From contig NZ_AP024881.1 of assembly GCF_024347675.1 (NCBI RefSeq), forward strand, positions 2,542,001 to 2,606,000: a stretch of DNA of 64,000 bases, read 5' to 3'. The notes under the pieces were generated by a model. That model had not been told where the DNA came from. It was given only the letters and a program-made list of their open reading frames with translations, and made no database searches. Below are positions 9,318 through 19,380 of the stretch, in pieces (the first letter of the stretch is position 1; the number at the start of each line of letters is the position of its first letter). Position numbers and translations under genes: made by a program. The stretch comes from Vibrio ishigakensis (GTDB lineage: Bacteria > Pseudomonadota > Gammaproteobacteria > Enterobacterales > Vibrionaceae).

Positions 9318-10115
9318 ATGCCTCGTACATTTAATGAAAACGACTTTCAGGATTCTGAGCGTATCAGCGACGGCGAATACGCTAAGACCATACCTTGTAA
9401 CCAGATAAGCATCTCAGACCCATTCCAGTGGTTAGCCATGGGTCTCAACGATATGGTGCGTTCACCCATAATTAGCTTCTTTTATGGCTTCTGTTTTGCT
9501 GCCGCAGCAGCGGGCATTGTGGGCTTAATTAACCTTCAGGGTGTGCACTCTCACCTCGTGGTGTTGCCAGCACTAATCGTCTACATGCTAATAGGGCCGT
9601 TTCTGGCCTTGGGCTTATATGACGTAAGTTGGTCTAGAGAAAAAGGTAAACAACCAAACCTAGTACACTCGATGAAAGCCATTGGTAGAAACTCTACCTC
9701 ACAATGGGCATTCGCTGTGCTTTTGGTTGTTACCATGATTTTCTGGATGCGCATTGCAGCCCTGTTGCATGCTCTATACCCATCGGTAGCCGGGGCTAGT
9801 ATTATCGAGTTTGCACCTTTCCTGATCACGGGCTCTATCGCAGGTTTCATTTTAGCTAGCCTAGTGTTCAGCATTTCAGTATTTTCTATTCCGCTAATGC
9901 TAGAGCGCCGTGTAGACATGATGACGGCAGTTTTCACCAGCTTTAATGCGGTAAGAAAGAATCCAGCACCTATGGCGGTTTGGGCGGTGATCATCTGCGG
10001 AGGTGTACTGATCGGCTTTGCTACCTATGGCATTGGCATGATAGTAACCATGCCTATCCTAGGCTACGGAACATGGCATGCGTACCACGCCACCATACAG
10101 AAAAAACATCACTAA
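9318..10115 (+). CDS. DUF2189 family integral membrane protein
   Basis: 265 aa with about six hydrophobic segments: around residues 45-65, 75-95, 125-150, 165-190, 215-240 and the C-terminal end. It matches the DUF2189 type in its pattern of ISISDPFQWLAMGLNDMVR before the first helix. Function is not known for the family. The open frame extends upstream to 9060, but that part runs through the metK terminator; the ATG at 9318 has a consensus AGGAGG five bases away (9308-9313) and is chosen. A terminator follows immediately, so it is a single-gene unit between metK and sprT. Confidence 0.85.
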   Translation: MPRTFNENDFQDSERISDGEYAKTIPCNQISISDPFQWLAMGLNDMVRSPIISFFYGFCFAAAAAGIVGLINLQGVHSHLVVLPALIVYMLIGPFLALGLYDVSWSREKGKQPNLVHSMKAIGRNSTSQWAFAVLLVVTMIFWMRIAALLHALYPSVAGASIIEFAPFLITGSIAGFILASLVFSISVFSIPLMLERRVDMMTAVFTSFNAVRKNPAPMAVWAVIICGGVLIGFATYGIGMIVTMPILGYGTWHAYHATIQKKHH

Positions 10116-10122
10116 ACAATCG

Positions 10123-10147
10123 AGCGGGCTTGATGCCCGCTTTTTTT
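10123..10147 (+). terminator. Terminator after the DUF2189 gene
   Basis: AGCGGGC / GCCCGCT stem followed by seven T. Confidence 0.88.
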
Positions 10148-10198
10148 ATGTTCAGCTAACAGATACACTGATGTCAGTTTTACCACACCTGCTCCAAG

Positions 10199-10693
10199 AT
10201 GAATCAATATCAGCTCAAGCTAAATCAGAAGCTAGACAGCCTACTCGCAACCGCTAATAAACACTTCGATAAGCAGTTTCCCAAACCTGAACTACTTTTG
10301 AATCTGCGCGGGAAAGCTGCGGGGCAAGCTCTGCTACAAAAGAACATCATCAAGCTGAACCCTATATTGGCCGAAGAGAACAAACAGGCGTTCATCGAAG
10401 AGGTATTGCCTCACGAGTTGGCCCATCTAATAACCTATCAACTGTTTGGTCGCGTTCGCCCACATGGAAAAGAATGGCAATACACTATGGAGCGAGTATT
10501 TAAGATACCGGCCAAGCGCACTCACTCTATGGACGTTCAATCGGTACAGGGTAAAACCTTTGAGTACCAGTGTGGTTGCAATCATTACCCGCTATCCATC
10601 CGTCGACATAACAAGGTTGTTCGAGGTGAGATGAGTTACTCCTGCCGCTCTTGTGGAGACAAACTGATCTTTACCGGCAAACAGCTCTCCTAA
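10199..10693 (+). CDS. sprT: SprT-like zinc metalloprotease domain protein
   Basis: 164 aa. The metallopeptidase motif HELAH (72-76), with H89 as the likely third ligand, is followed by a C-terminal zinc ribbon, CGC at 125-127 and CRSC at 149-152. This is the SprT layout, the bacterial relative of the eukaryotic DNA-protein crosslink protease Spartan. The bacterial role is not well established. It sits between metK and a secreted nuclease gene, an arrangement usual in Vibrio (from memory). No strong ribosome site precedes the ATG. Confidence 0.9.
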   Translation: MNQYQLKLNQKLDSLLATANKHFDKQFPKPELLLNLRGKAAGQALLQKNIIKLNPILAEENKQAFIEEVLPHELAHLITYQLFGRVRPHGKEWQYTMERVFKIPAKRTHSMDVQSVQGKTFEYQCGCNHYPLSIRRHNKVVRGEMSYSCRSCGDKLIFTGKQLS

Positions 10694-10716
10694 GCCACTG
10701 GTTAATTTTTCTTCAA

Positions 10717-10740
10717 GGCGCTATCATGCGCCGGTTTTGT
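10717..10740 (+). terminator. Terminator after sprT
   Basis: GGCGC / GCGCC stem with loop TATCAT, then GGTTTTGTTTT; short and moderately convincing. Confidence 0.6.
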
Positions 10741-10757
10741 TTTAAGTAGTATTCAAG

Positions 10758-11459
10758 ATGTTGTTTCGCTTCCTCGCCCTGTTTGCTGTTCTGTTTTCTA
10801 CAATTTCACTGGCAGCTCCACACTCTTTTTATCAATCCAAAAAGCTTGCTGTCTCTATCTATCAGCAGCATCCCACTAGCTTCTATTGTGGATGTGATAT
10901 TGAGTGGAACGGCAAAAAAGGCATACCTGATCTGAATAGCTGTGGCTATCAAGTACGTAAGCAAAAAAAGCGTGCCAGCCACATCGAGTGGGAACATATA
11001 GTCCCTGCCGCGCACCTAGGACAACAACGCCAATGCTGGCAGGATGGAGGTCGTAAAAACTGCACCAAGAATGACTCAACCTACAAAGTGATGGAAGCAG
11101 ATCTACACAACCTAGTACCTGCTATAGGTGAAGTAAACGGCGATCGCTCCAACTATCAATTCAACCAATGGAAACCCAACAGTTCTGATGTTAGCTATGG
11201 TCAGTGCAGCATGTATGTAAGCTTTAAAGACGACATGGTAATGCCTCCAGAGGGGGCTCGTGGCCCCGTCGCTCGCGCTTATTTATATATGGAAAACCAG
11301 TATCCAATCAGGCTGTCTAAACAGCAACAACAACTAATGCATGCCTGGAATCGTCAGTACCCAGTCACAGACTGGGAGTGCCAAAGAGACAGACAAATCC
11401 AAGCTATCCAAGGAAATTCCAACCCCTTTGTCCGCGAGCAATGTTCTCAAGTGAACTAG
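10758..11459 (+). CDS. dns: Secreted/periplasmic deoxyribonuclease I (Dns / EndA family)
   Basis: 233 aa with a signal peptide (hydrophobic 3-17, cleavage near SLA-A, about residue 19). The beta-beta-alpha-metal nuclease core is visible as [14 protein letters not shown], with the catalytic His in EWEHIVPA, and [11 protein letters not shown] downstream. Eight cysteines suggest the disulfide-bonded fold of Vvn/Dns nucleases. These enzymes degrade extracellular DNA and limit natural transformation in Vibrio (established for V. cholerae Dns). The start at 10758 has a weak ribosome site but gives an intact signal peptide. Confidence 0.93.
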   Translation: MLFRFLALFAVLFSTISLAAPHSFYQSKKLAVSIYQQHPTSFYCGCDIEWNGKKGIPDLNSCGYQVRKQKKRASHIEWEHIVPAAHLGQQRQCWQDGGRKNCTKNDSTYKVMEADLHNLVPAIGEVNGDRSNYQFNQWKPNSSDVSYGQCSMYVSFKDDMVMPPEGARGPVARAYLYMENQYPIRLSKQQQQLMHAWNRQYPVTDWECQRDRQIQAIQGNSNPFVREQCSQVN

Positions 11460-11527
11460 AGGCTTGTTATTTGCTATGCGAGATACCATATTAAGCATTA
11501 GTTCAAATAGTTACGGAAACATCCCTT

Positions 11528-12259
11528 ATGCGCGTCCCAAGGATTTATCACCCAAATCCAATTGAGTCTGCGTCCATTGTTCAGCTAAGCGAAGATGCAG
11601 CTGGGCATGTCGGCCGAGCCCTACGAATGCAACCTGGACAAGAGGTTCTCTTGTTCGATGGTTCTGAATTCGAATACCTAGCCTCTATCACCGAGGTCAC
11701 CAAGAAGAACGTGACCGTAGAGATAAAGTCCAAGACAGAAAGTCATGTGGAATCGCCACTGGATATTCATCTTGGGCAGGTAGTCTCTCGTGGTGACAAG
11801 ATGGAATTCACCATCCAGAAGTCTGTCGAGCTTGGGGTAAACACAATCACACCTCTGCTATCTGAGCGCTGCGGAGTAAAACTTGACGCTAAGCGCTTCG
11901 AGAAAAAACTTCAGCAATGGCAAAAGATTGCCATCTCAGCGTGTGAGCAGTGCGGCCGAAATAAGGTGCCTGTTATCCGCCCTATTATGCAGTTGGAAGA
12001 TTGGTGTGAGGAGGAGTACCAAGGCCTCAAGCTAAACCTTCATCCACGCGCACCCTACTCTATTAACTCGCTACCTGAGCCTGTACAAAAGGTGAAGCTA
12101 TTGATCGGCCCAGAAGGTGGTCTATCCGATGGCGAAATCGAAATGGCCAGCGAAAAGAACTTTGAACAAACCCTTTTAGGCCCTCGCGTTCTTAGAACTG
12201 AGACCGCGGCGCTAACCGCTATTACCGCATTGCAAGTCCGCTTCGGCGACCTTGGTTAG
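11528..12259 (+). CDS. rsmE: 16S rRNA (uracil1498-N3)-methyltransferase RsmE
   Basis: 243 aa. An N-terminal PUA-like domain (RIYHP..., [14 protein letters not shown]) precedes a SPOUT methyltransferase domain with [17 protein letters not shown] (192-207) and [14 protein letters not shown] (218-231), which form the trefoil-knot SAM site. It methylates U1498 in helix 44 of 16S rRNA. It lies 9 bases before gshB and is probably cotranscribed with it. Confidence 0.95.
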   Translation: MRVPRIYHPNPIESASIVQLSEDAAGHVGRALRMQPGQEVLLFDGSEFEYLASITEVTKKNVTVEIKSKTESHVESPLDIHLGQVVSRGDKMEFTIQKSVELGVNTITPLLSERCGVKLDAKRFEKKLQQWQKIAISACEQCGRNKVPVIRPIMQLEDWCEEEYQGLKLNLHPRAPYSINSLPEPVQKVKLLIGPEGGLSDGEIEMASEKNFEQTLLGPRVLRTETAALTAITALQVRFGDLG

Positions 12260-12268
12260 GAGACAACA

Positions 12269-13216
12269 ATGATCAAATTAGGGATAGTGATGGACCCAAT
12301 CTCGTCCATCAACATCAAGAAAGACTCAAGCTTCGCTATGCTTCTTGAAGCACAGAAACGTGGCTATGAAATCCACTACATGGAAATGCAAGATCTTCAA
12401 TTAGATCAAGGCGTTGCTATGGCAGATACCAAGACTCTAAAGGTTGAGCAAAACCCTGACTCTTGGTACGAGTTCCTATCTGAGCAGACCATCGAACTTT
12501 CTGACCTAGACGTAGTGCTGATGCGCAAGGATCCTCCGTTCGATACCGAGTATATCTACGCGACTTACATCCTTGAGCGTGCGGAAGAGAAAGGCACCCT
12601 TATCGTAAACAAGCCACAAAGCCTGCGTGACTGTAACGAAAAGCTGTACACGGCTTGGTTTGCTGACCTAACTCCAACCACTATCGTGACCCGCAAAGCT
12701 GAGAAGATTAAGGCATTCCAAGAAGAGCACGGCGACGTGATCTTAAAACCTCTTGATGGCATGGGCGGCGCATCTATCTTCCGCGTGAAGAAGAACGACC
12801 CTAACGTATCGGTAATCATCGAGACTCTGACTAACCATGGTCAAAACTATGCCCTAGCTCAGACCTTCGTGCCTGATATCAGTAACGGTGACAAGCGCAT
12901 CCTTATCGTCGATGGTGAGCCTATGCCTTACTGCCTAGCTCGTATCCCTGCTGAAGGTGAAACTCGCGGTAACCTAGCCGCTGGCGGTACCGGTGTTGCT
13001 CGCCCACTTAGCGACACAGATTGGCAAATAGCGAATGCAATTGCGCCTACACTTAAACAGAAGGGTTTGATCTTCGTCGGTCTTGACGTGATCGGCGATA
13101 AGGTTACTGAAATCAACGTAACCAGCCCTACCTGTATTCGCGAAATTGAAGCTGCATTCGATGTATCAATCACAGGCAAGCTGATGGAAGCAATCGAGCG
13201 CTACGTTCGCCCATAA
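12269..13216 (+). CDS. gshB: Glutathione synthetase
   Basis: 315-aa ATP-grasp enzyme joining gamma-glutamylcysteine and glycine. Visible features are the N-terminal KLGIVMDPISSINIKKDSS, the ATP-grasp loop KPLDGMGGASIFR, and the C-terminal VGLDVIGDKVTEINVTSPT, where the metal-binding Glu and Asn lie. The ATG follows GGAGA. A small hairpin lies between it and yqgE. Confidence 0.96.
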   Translation: MIKLGIVMDPISSINIKKDSSFAMLLEAQKRGYEIHYMEMQDLQLDQGVAMADTKTLKVEQNPDSWYEFLSEQTIELSDLDVVLMRKDPPFDTEYIYATYILERAEEKGTLIVNKPQSLRDCNEKLYTAWFADLTPTTIVTRKAEKIKAFQEEHGDVILKPLDGMGGASIFRVKKNDPNVSVIIETLTNHGQNYALAQTFVPDISNGDKRILIVDGEPMPYCLARIPAEGETRGNLAAGGTGVARPLSDTDWQIANAIAPTLKQKGLIFVGLDVIGDKVTEINVTSPTCIREIEAAFDVSITGKLMEAIERYVRP

Positions 13217-13228
13217 ATCTAGTTGTAA

Positions 13229-13250
13229 CGACCACCAGCAATGGTGGTCG
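13229..13250 (+). terminator. Hairpin between gshB and yqgE
   Basis: CGACCACC / GGTGGTCG stem with a 6-base loop followed by ACATTTT. The T-tract is weak, so partial termination or mRNA processing is likelier than full termination. Confidence 0.5.
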
Positions 13251-13268
13251 ACATTTTGGAGATAGTGC

Positions 13269-13829
13269 ATGAATCTGACCAATCACTTTCTGGTAGCCAT
13301 GCCCTCTATGAAAGACCCGTTTTTCAAGCGCTCGGTCATCTATGTCTGTGAGCACAATGAAAATGGCGCCATGGGTATCATGATCAACGCCCCTATCGAT
13401 ATCACTGTGGGCGGTATGCTCAAGCAGGTGGAGGTTGAACCAGAACTTCCACAAGACCAAGATAGCCTCAATCAGCCAGTACATAACGGTGGCCCTGTGG
13501 CGGAGAATCGTGGTTTTATTCTGCATCAGCCAAAAGACAAGTATCAGTCAAGCATCGACATGACTGAAGCCCTGAGTATGACTACCTCAAAAGATATTCT
13601 AGAGGTGCTGGGTACAGCAGATGAGCCAGATAGGTATCTAGTCGCCCTAGGCTATTCGGGCTGGGAAGCGGGACAGCTTGAAAACGAACTTGCAGAGAAC
13701 TCTTGGCTCACCATGGAAGCCGACCCTGAGATTATCTTTACCACTCCAGTGCAAGAGCGTTGGAACAGTGCAGTAAAATCTTTAGGTATCGATGTAGCCC
13801 AACTCTCTGCCCAAATAGGACACGCATGA
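13269..13829 (+). CDS. yqgE: YqgE/AlgH family protein (DUF179)
   Basis: 186 aa, typical length. The opening [19 protein letters not shown], the central [13 protein letters not shown] and VHNGGPV, and the late [15 protein letters not shown] are hallmark stretches of this conserved family. The biochemical role is unknown; the P. aeruginosa homologue AlgH was linked to alginate regulation. Its stop overlaps the ruvX start (ATGA), so the two are translationally coupled. Confidence 0.93.
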   Translation: MNLTNHFLVAMPSMKDPFFKRSVIYVCEHNENGAMGIMINAPIDITVGGMLKQVEVEPELPQDQDSLNQPVHNGGPVAENRGFILHQPKDKYQSSIDMTEALSMTTSKDILEVLGTADEPDRYLVALGYSGWEAGQLENELAENSWLTMEADPEIIFTTPVQERWNSAVKSLGIDVAQLSAQIGHA

Positions 13830-14251
13830 GTAACAGAACCATCATGGCCTTCGACTATGGCACCAAGAGTATTGGTAGCGCCATAGGCCAAGAGGTCACA
13901 GGCACAGCCTCACCTTTAAAAGCCTTTAAAGCAAAAGACGGCATCCCAAACTGGAACGATATCGAGGCTCAACTCAAAGAGTGGAAGCCAGATTTGGTTG
14001 TAGTAGGTTTGCCAACAGACCTTCACGGCAAAGAACTCGCCACCATCACTCCAAGGGCAAAGAAATTCGCTAACCGATTACACGGTATGTTTGGAGTTCA
14101 AGTAGAGCTGCACGATGAGCGCCTATCAACCACAGAAGCGCGCGCCGAGCTCTTTTCTATGGGTGGCTACAAGGCCCTATCTAAGGGCAATGTAGACTGT
14201 CAATCAGCAGTGGTTATCCTCGAAAGCTGGTTCGAAAATCAATGGGGTTAG
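13826..14251 (+). CDS. ruvX: Holliday-junction resolvase-like RuvX (YqgF)
   Basis: 141 aa with an RNase H-like fold: [13 protein letters not shown] carries the first catalytic Asp, [12 protein letters not shown] and [13 protein letters not shown] follow, and [15 protein letters not shown] ends the domain with the last acidic residue. The family is linked to 16S/23S pre-rRNA 5' processing and to junction resolution. The ATG at 13826 overlaps the yqgE stop; the frame is open 66 bases further upstream but that lies inside yqgE. It converges on pilU with a 4-base overlap of the ends. Confidence 0.93.
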   Translation: MSNRTIMAFDYGTKSIGSAIGQEVTGTASPLKAFKAKDGIPNWNDIEAQLKEWKPDLVVVGLPTDLHGKELATITPRAKKFANRLHGMFGVQVELHDERLSTTEARAELFSMGGYKALSKGNVDCQSAVVILESWFENQWG

Positions 14252-15351
14252 CCCATATCGATACTCACCGTATCCAAGCTACTACTAGAATCACCTCCGC
14301 GGTGATTCTTTAGTTTTAGGCGCAGTTCATTGCTAGAGTCAGCCGATCTCAGTGCATCTTCCTCACTGACTTTGCCATCTATAACCAACTGGAATAGAGA
14401 GTTATCAAAGGTGCAAACTCCCTCATTGTTGGTCTTAGACATATAGTTCTTCACCTCGGAGATCTCTCCCTGACGCACCAACTCTGATGCCCTTGGCGTT
14501 GCCAGGAGTACCTCAAGCGCAAGGTGACGTCCTTTGCCTTCTTTATCCTTGAGTAACTGTTGAGCAACTATCCCTTTTAGGTTCAACGAAAGATCCAATA
14601 AAAAATGCTCTCGTTGTTCTTTAGGAACCAAATGCAAGATACGCTCTAGGGCTTGGTTAGCATTATTTGCATGCAAGGTCGCAACACACAGATGACCCGT
14701 TTCTGCAAAGGTCATGGCATAGCGCATAGTCTCAGGCGTTCGTATCTCGCCTATCACTATCATATCTGGTGCCTGACGAAGAGAGTTTTTAAGCGCAATC
14801 TCATAGCTCTCGGTATCTAATCCCACCTCACGCTGAGTAACGATGCTCGAGTTATGTTGATGCACAAATTCGATAGGGTCTTCAACGGTTAGGATATGCC
14901 CTCGCTGAGTCTGATTTCTATGCCCAACCATAGCAGCAAGTGTGGTGGATTTACCTGAGCCTGTTGCCCCCACCACTAACACTAGCCCTCGTTTAACTAG
15001 CGAAAGATCCTTAATGCTTTGTGGCAGGCCTAGCTCATCCATAGTTGGAATTCGCGTCTCAATATGACGAATAACCGCCCCCGGAAGGTCTCGCTGGAAA
15101 AAGGCACTGACCCTAAATCTTCCTTCGCCAGATTCGATAGCAAAGTTAGACTCGCGAGAGGCGCGATACTCTTTGCGCCTGTCATTATCCATGATGCTAT
15201 CGAGCAGAGCCGTCACCCCAGATTGATGCAGTTTTTCACCAAATGGGGTTAGCTCGCCATCGATGCGGAACATGCAGGGTGAATCTACCGTGATATAGAG
15301 ATCTGAGGCCTTCTGCTCAATCATGGCCTCTAACACTTGTTTTAGCTCCAT
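14248..15351 (-). CDS. pilU: Type IV pilus retraction ATPase PilU
   Basis: 367-aa GspE/PilT-type secretion ATPase. Walker [10 protein letters not shown] (128-136), the Asp-box stretch LTVEDPIEF, Walker B MIVIGEIR and the His-box [17 protein letters not shown] are present. PilU is an accessory retraction motor acting with PilT at the inner-membrane base of type IV pili (MSHA and competence pili in Vibrio). It sits 8 bases after pilT; order and spacing fit a pilT-pilU operon. The C-terminal tail rich in Ser and Asp fits PilU, not PilT. Confidence 0.95.
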   Translation of the reverse strand: MELKQVLEAMIEQKASDLYITVDSPCMFRIDGELTPFGEKLHQSGVTALLDSIMDNDRRKEYRASRESNFAIESGEGRFRVSAFFQRDLPGAVIRHIETRIPTMDELGLPQSIKDLSLVKRGLVLVVGATGSGKSTTLAAMVGHRNQTQRGHILTVEDPIEFVHQHNSSIVTQREVGLDTESYEIALKNSLRQAPDMIVIGEIRTPETMRYAMTFAETGHLCVATLHANNANQALERILHLVPKEQREHFLLDLSLNLKGIVAQQLLKDKEGKGRHLALEVLLATPRASELVRQGEISEVKNYMSKTNNEGVCTFDNSLFQLVIDGKVSEEDALRSADSSNELRLKLKNHRGGDSSSSLDTVSIDMG

Positions 15352-15359
15352 ACGCCCTC

Positions 15360-16400
15360 CTAGAACTCCAACCCCATGGTCTGCTCAATCTTAGCGTTGA
15401 CCTCATCAACCGAGACCACCCCTCTTTGCAGAAGCTCACGCGCCGATTGCTCCATGGTTTTCATTCCCTGCGCCGCACCTGTTTGAATCACGGAATACAT
15501 CTGCGCCACCTTGTCTTCGCGAACTAGGTTACGAATAGCAGGATTCGCCAGCATGATCTCATGACAGGCCACACGCCCTCCGCCAACTCGCTTCAATAGC
15601 TTTTGTGCTATCACTGCTCTTAGCGATTCCGACAGCATTGAGCGCACCATGTTCTTGTCTCCAGCAGGAAAGACATCGATAACCCTATCGATAGTCTTAG
15701 CCGCTGAGCTCGTATGCAAGGTACCGAATACTAGATGCCCAGTTTCAGCCGCAGTCAGAGCAAGGCTTATGGTTTCCATATCCCTAAGCTCACCCACTAA
15801 GATAACGTCTGGGTCTTCACGCAACGCAGAGCGAAGCGCCGCCTTAAAACTGTGGGTATCTCTATGTACTTCCCTTTGGTTTATCAGGCACTTATCACTG
15901 TGATGCACAAACTCGATTGGGTCTTCTATGGTCAACACATGCTTGTTCTGATGCTTGTTAATATGGTCAACCATGGCCGCTAAGGTGGTGGATTTACCCG
16001 AACCAGTAGGCCCGGTGACCAAGACTAAGCCCTTCTCATAATTGGCAATCTTTTCAAAGATCGGGGGCGTCTCGAGCTCTTCAAGGGATGGGATAACGGT
16101 CGGAATGGTTCGGAACACGGCCGACGCACCACGGCTTTGCTGGAAGGCATTCACACGAAAGCGCCCTACCGATTGCAGCTCGATAGAAAAATCTATCTCT
16201 AGCTTGGCTTCGAATTCACTGCGCTGAGCATCATCCATAATATCGAACACTAGGTTATGCACTTCGTTCTCCGTCAGCGCATCTATCTCTAAGCGACGTA
16301 CATCACCATCGATTCGCACCATGGGAGGTAAACCCGATGACAGATGTAGATCTGATGCATTATGCTTTACACTAAAGCGAAGCAATTCCGTGATATCCAT
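15360..16400 (-). CDS. pilT: Type IV pilus twitching motility ATPase PilT
   Basis: 346 aa. Walker A GPTGSGKST (130-138), [11 protein letters not shown], Walker B VILVGELRDMET, and the C-terminal AIRNLVRE motif required for retraction in PilT are visible. The frame is open to 16439, but the ATG at 16400 gives the conserved start MDITELLRFSVKHNASDLHL and the family length. It is divergent from yggS across a 24-base gap, so the promoters of the two genes must overlap each other's 5' ends. Confidence 0.96.
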   Translation of the reverse strand: MDITELLRFSVKHNASDLHLSSGLPPMVRIDGDVRRLEIDALTENEVHNLVFDIMDDAQRSEFEAKLEIDFSIELQSVGRFRVNAFQQSRGASAVFRTIPTVIPSLEELETPPIFEKIANYEKGLVLVTGPTGSGKSTTLAAMVDHINKHQNKHVLTIEDPIEFVHHSDKCLINQREVHRDTHSFKAALRSALREDPDVILVGELRDMETISLALTAAETGHLVFGTLHTSSAAKTIDRVIDVFPAGDKNMVRSMLSESLRAVIAQKLLKRVGGGRVACHEIMLANPAIRNLVREDKVAQMYSVIQTGAAQGMKTMEQSARELLQRGVVSVDEVNAKIEQTMGLEF

Positions 16401-16424
16401 AAAAATTCCTGTTAAGTCAAAACT

Positions 16425-17129
16425 ATGCAGACAATCCAATCAAACCTAGAGCGAATCCAAAGCGAGATTCGTGACTATGAGCTTAAGTTTGGGCGCCCAT
16501 CTCAGTCGGTGCAACTTCTTGCCGTCAGCAAGACCAAGCCAAACCAAGCGATCCTCGATGCCATAGAGGCTGGCCATAGACAATTTGGCGAGAACTATGT
16601 GCAAGAAGGCGTAGAAAAAATTCAATATTTTCAAGAACATCATAGTCAGTTTGATATCGAATGGCACTTTATCGGACCGATCCAATCCAATAAAACCAAA
16701 CCGATTGCAGAAAACTTTGACTGGGTTCACTCTGTGGAGCGTGCCAAGATAGCCAAACGTCTTAGCGATCAACGCGGTGAGGATAAAGAACCACTGCAGG
16801 TTCTGATCCAGGTAAACACCAGTGCTGAAGAGAGTAAGTCAGGTGTGCATGAGCAAGAAGCTCTAGAGCTTGCAAAGACCATCTCTGAGCTTCCAAACAT
16901 CACCCTGCGCGGCCTTATGTCCATCCCAGCTAACGTGCAGGATTATCAGCAGCAGCTAGATGCATTTAATGAACTAAAGGCTCTGTTTGAGCAGCTGAAG
17001 GCTCAGTATCCTCAAGTAGACACACTATCTATGGGAATGAGCGGTGATATGCAGGCTGCGGTCGAGGCAGGCAGTAGCATGGTGCGCATCGGCACCGCTA
17101 TCTTCGGTGCCCGAGACTATAAGAAGTGA
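16425..17129 (+). CDS. yggS: YggS/PLPBP family pyridoxal phosphate homeostasis protein
   Basis: 234-aa single-domain PLP-binding TIM barrel. The PLP-lysine segment LLAVSKTKP, then FGENYVQEG, WHFIGPIQSNK, the phosphate-binding SMGMSGDMQAAVEAGSSMVR and IGTAIFGAR match the family closely. It buffers free PLP and has no known catalytic activity. In this genome it is followed by a TRAP transporter; proC, which often follows yggS in gamma-proteobacteria, comes only after that insertion. Confidence 0.95.
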   Translation: MQTIQSNLERIQSEIRDYELKFGRPSQSVQLLAVSKTKPNQAILDAIEAGHRQFGENYVQEGVEKIQYFQEHHSQFDIEWHFIGPIQSNKTKPIAENFDWVHSVERAKIAKRLSDQRGEDKEPLQVLIQVNTSAEESKSGVHEQEALELAKTISELPNITLRGLMSIPANVQDYQQQLDAFNELKALFEQLKAQYPQVDTLSMGMSGDMQAAVEAGSSMVRIGTAIFGARDYKK

Positions 17130-17130
17130 T

Positions 17131-17163
17131 AAAAAAAGAGCTCTGATTTCAGAGCTCTTTTTC
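17131..17163 (+). terminator. Bidirectional terminator between yggS and the TRAP permease
   Basis: GAGCTCTGA / TCAGAGCTC (17138-17157) with A-run before and T-run after; it can serve both convergent genes. Confidence 0.88.
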
Positions 17164-17165
17164 GT

Positions 17166-19325
17166 TTAATCTACCCGACTCTCGGCAAGCCCTGAGACGG
17201 GTTTATTCTTTCGGTTCTTAATATACAGTGCCCCCAATAAAATAACCCCCGTTATCTCGAACACCATAAAGCCCATTATCATCGGGATAGAATAGATAAA
17301 ACAGGCAAGACGCAGTAGCTTTTTAGCGGGGCCAAATAGCCACCCTTGGATACTGCCTATCATCAAGTAAATAGCCGCAATACCGAAACAGAAGGTATAA
17401 GCGATCTCAAAGCTATTCCCGTCCATGAATACCACTGGATTAAAGTAAGCCATATATGGAATAGCAAAGGCGACGATACCTACCTTGAACGAAGTAATCG
17501 AGGTCTCCATTGGGTTAGAGTTAGAGATACCTGCAGCCGCATAGCTCGCCAATGCAACTGGTGGTGTGATAGCTGACAGCACCGCGTAATAGAATACGAA
17601 GAAGTGCGCCACCAACGGCTCTATCCCTATCTCAATCAAGCCTGGCGCCACTACCGATGCGGCAATGGCGTAGGCCGCAGTCGTCGGCATGCCCATACCA
17701 AGGATGATAGAGATAAGCATGGCGAACACTAGCGCTAAGATCTGAGAGTTCTCCGCTAGCGCCAACAGCATAGAGGAGAACCTAGCCCCGATACCGGTAA
17801 GCGCAATACAGCCAACAATGATACCGGCAGCGGCACACACTGTGATGATCTGTACCGACATCATAGAGGCCGTGTTCAGCGCTCTACCTATGCCGCGTAT
17901 ACCCACCTTATATGGCGTCAGCCAACTCACCACAATAGCCGCTACGATAGCCAAGCTACCGGAGCGGATCACTGAATAGCCTAGGAACAGAGCCACGATA
18001 AGGATCAGGATCGGCATAAACAGATACGCTTGTCTCATGATAAGACCAAGCTTAGGAATCTGCTCCTTAGGAAGACCTAGCATGCCTTCTCGCGCCGCTA
18101 CCGTATCCACCATCAAATAGATACTAAAGAAGTAGAAGATAGCAGGAAGAATGGCCGCTACCACTATCTCGGTATAAGGAATACCAGTGATCTCCGCCAT
18201 GATAAAGGCACCAGCCCCCATGATAGGTGGCATGATCTGCCCACCGGTAGAAGCGGCCGCTTCGATACTCCCCGCTTCCTTCGGCTTATAGCCAACCCTT
18301 TGCATCAAAGGTATCGTCAAAGAACCGGTCGCAACCACGTTACCCGCACTGGTGCCGTTGATGGTGCCCATCAAGCCAGATGAGAAGATGGCTACCTTAG
18401 CCGGACCACCACGCTTTCTGCCTGCTAGAGCAAAAGAGAAGTTAACAAAGTATTCGCCTACCTTAGACACCTGCAGAAAGGCGGCAAAAATGATGAATAG
18501 AATGATATAGGTGGAAGATACCGCTGTTGTAGTACCCAAAATACCCTTATCGGTATAGAGATAGGTAATGATGCGGTTGAACTGGAAGCCGTTGTGATTC
18601 AAAAAGCCCGGCAGCCAAGGACCCGCAAAGCCGTAGCCAACGAAAGCAAGTATGATCACCACCAGCGCATTACCCGTCAATCGACGTGTTAACTCTAATA
18701 GAAGCAACATACCTGTTAAGGCCGCCCACACATTTCCTTGAGTCACAAAGTTGGTACCCGCACGCATACGCAGTGCAGTCGCATCTAAGTTAACCAAGAA
18801 ATAGTAGGATGCCGCTAACATAGCGAGCACTAATCCTAGGTCTGACAAAGATACGGTGTGCCTTAGCTTAGGCTGAAAAAATCCCGCCACTATGGCCATC
18901 ACAGCGCCTGCCGTGAGTGGGTAACCAAAATGGAGTGTCTCAAAATCAGGGGTCGGGTATTCACCTGCTGCCAGTTGGAAATGGATAACACCTAAGGCGT
19001 AAGTGGCATACAGGATCAAAGCCAAAGCAATACCACTTATCGCCAGATAAAACTTGTTCTGCTCTATTCGAGAATCAGAGCCATGGTCTTTAAAGGTTCT
19101 TGAGCTATATAAAATGAAGCCAATACCCACAGCACCGGCAACGTGTATGATGCGATAGGTCCAGCTTTCCAAAGGATAGATATTTAGCGAGACAATATGA
19201 AACAGAGCGTAAGCTATGGTGACCACAATAAAAAGCACACTCATCCAACCGGAAAAGATACGCTGATTGGGCATCACTATGTCTCTGTCGACGTCTTCAG
19301 TATTTAGTTTTGTTGTATCGTTCAT
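17166..19325 (-). CDS. TRAP transporter fused permease (4TM/12TM, DctQ-DctM type)
   Basis: 719 aa with about 16-18 hydrophobic segments. The first few form the small-subunit-like part; the large DctM-like part carries SSGLMGTINGTSAGNVVATGSLTIP, GGQIMPPIMGAGAFIMAEITG and MGMPTTAAYAIAA, typical of the TAXI-TRAP fused permeases. These take up organic acids, driven by sodium or proton gradients; the substrate here cannot be read. The frame permits a GTG two codons upstream, but the ATG at 19325 has AGAGAG at good spacing. It follows the TAXI receptor gene with a hairpin in the gap. Confidence 0.92.
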   Translation of the reverse strand: MNDTTKLNTEDVDRDIVMPNQRIFSGWMSVLFIVVTIAYALFHIVSLNIYPLESWTYRIIHVAGAVGIGFILYSSRTFKDHGSDSRIEQNKFYLAISGIALALILYATYALGVIHFQLAAGEYPTPDFETLHFGYPLTAGAVMAIVAGFFQPKLRHTVSLSDLGLVLAMLAASYYFLVNLDATALRMRAGTNFVTQGNVWAALTGMLLLLELTRRLTGNALVVIILAFVGYGFAGPWLPGFLNHNGFQFNRIITYLYTDKGILGTTTAVSSTYIILFIIFAAFLQVSKVGEYFVNFSFALAGRKRGGPAKVAIFSSGLMGTINGTSAGNVVATGSLTIPLMQRVGYKPKEAGSIEAAASTGGQIMPPIMGAGAFIMAEITGIPYTEIVVAAILPAIFYFFSIYLMVDTVAAREGMLGLPKEQIPKLGLIMRQAYLFMPILILIVALFLGYSVIRSGSLAIVAAIVVSWLTPYKVGIRGIGRALNTASMMSVQIITVCAAAGIIVGCIALTGIGARFSSMLLALAENSQILALVFAMLISIILGMGMPTTAAYAIAASVVAPGLIEIGIEPLVAHFFVFYYAVLSAITPPVALASYAAAGISNSNPMETSITSFKVGIVAFAIPYMAYFNPVVFMDGNSFEIAYTFCFGIAAIYLMIGSIQGWLFGPAKKLLRLACFIYSIPMIMGFMVFEITGVILLGALYIKNRKNKPVSGLAESRVD

Positions 19326-19346
19326 AGGCACTCTCTATAAAACAAA

Positions 19347-19367
19347 GGGCGAGACACAAAAGCGCCC
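19347..19367 (-). terminator. Intercistronic hairpin between TAXI receptor and permease
   Basis: GGGCG / CGCCC with an 11-base loop and a T-rich tail on the minus strand. It could reduce permease expression relative to the binding protein, as often in binding-protein transport operons. Confidence 0.5.
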
Positions 19368-19380
19368 CACCCATACAGAG

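Noticed and set aside
13170..13526. 118-codon minus-strand frame over the gshB-yqgE junction
   Set aside because: Antisense shadow of two conserved genes, no family resemblance.
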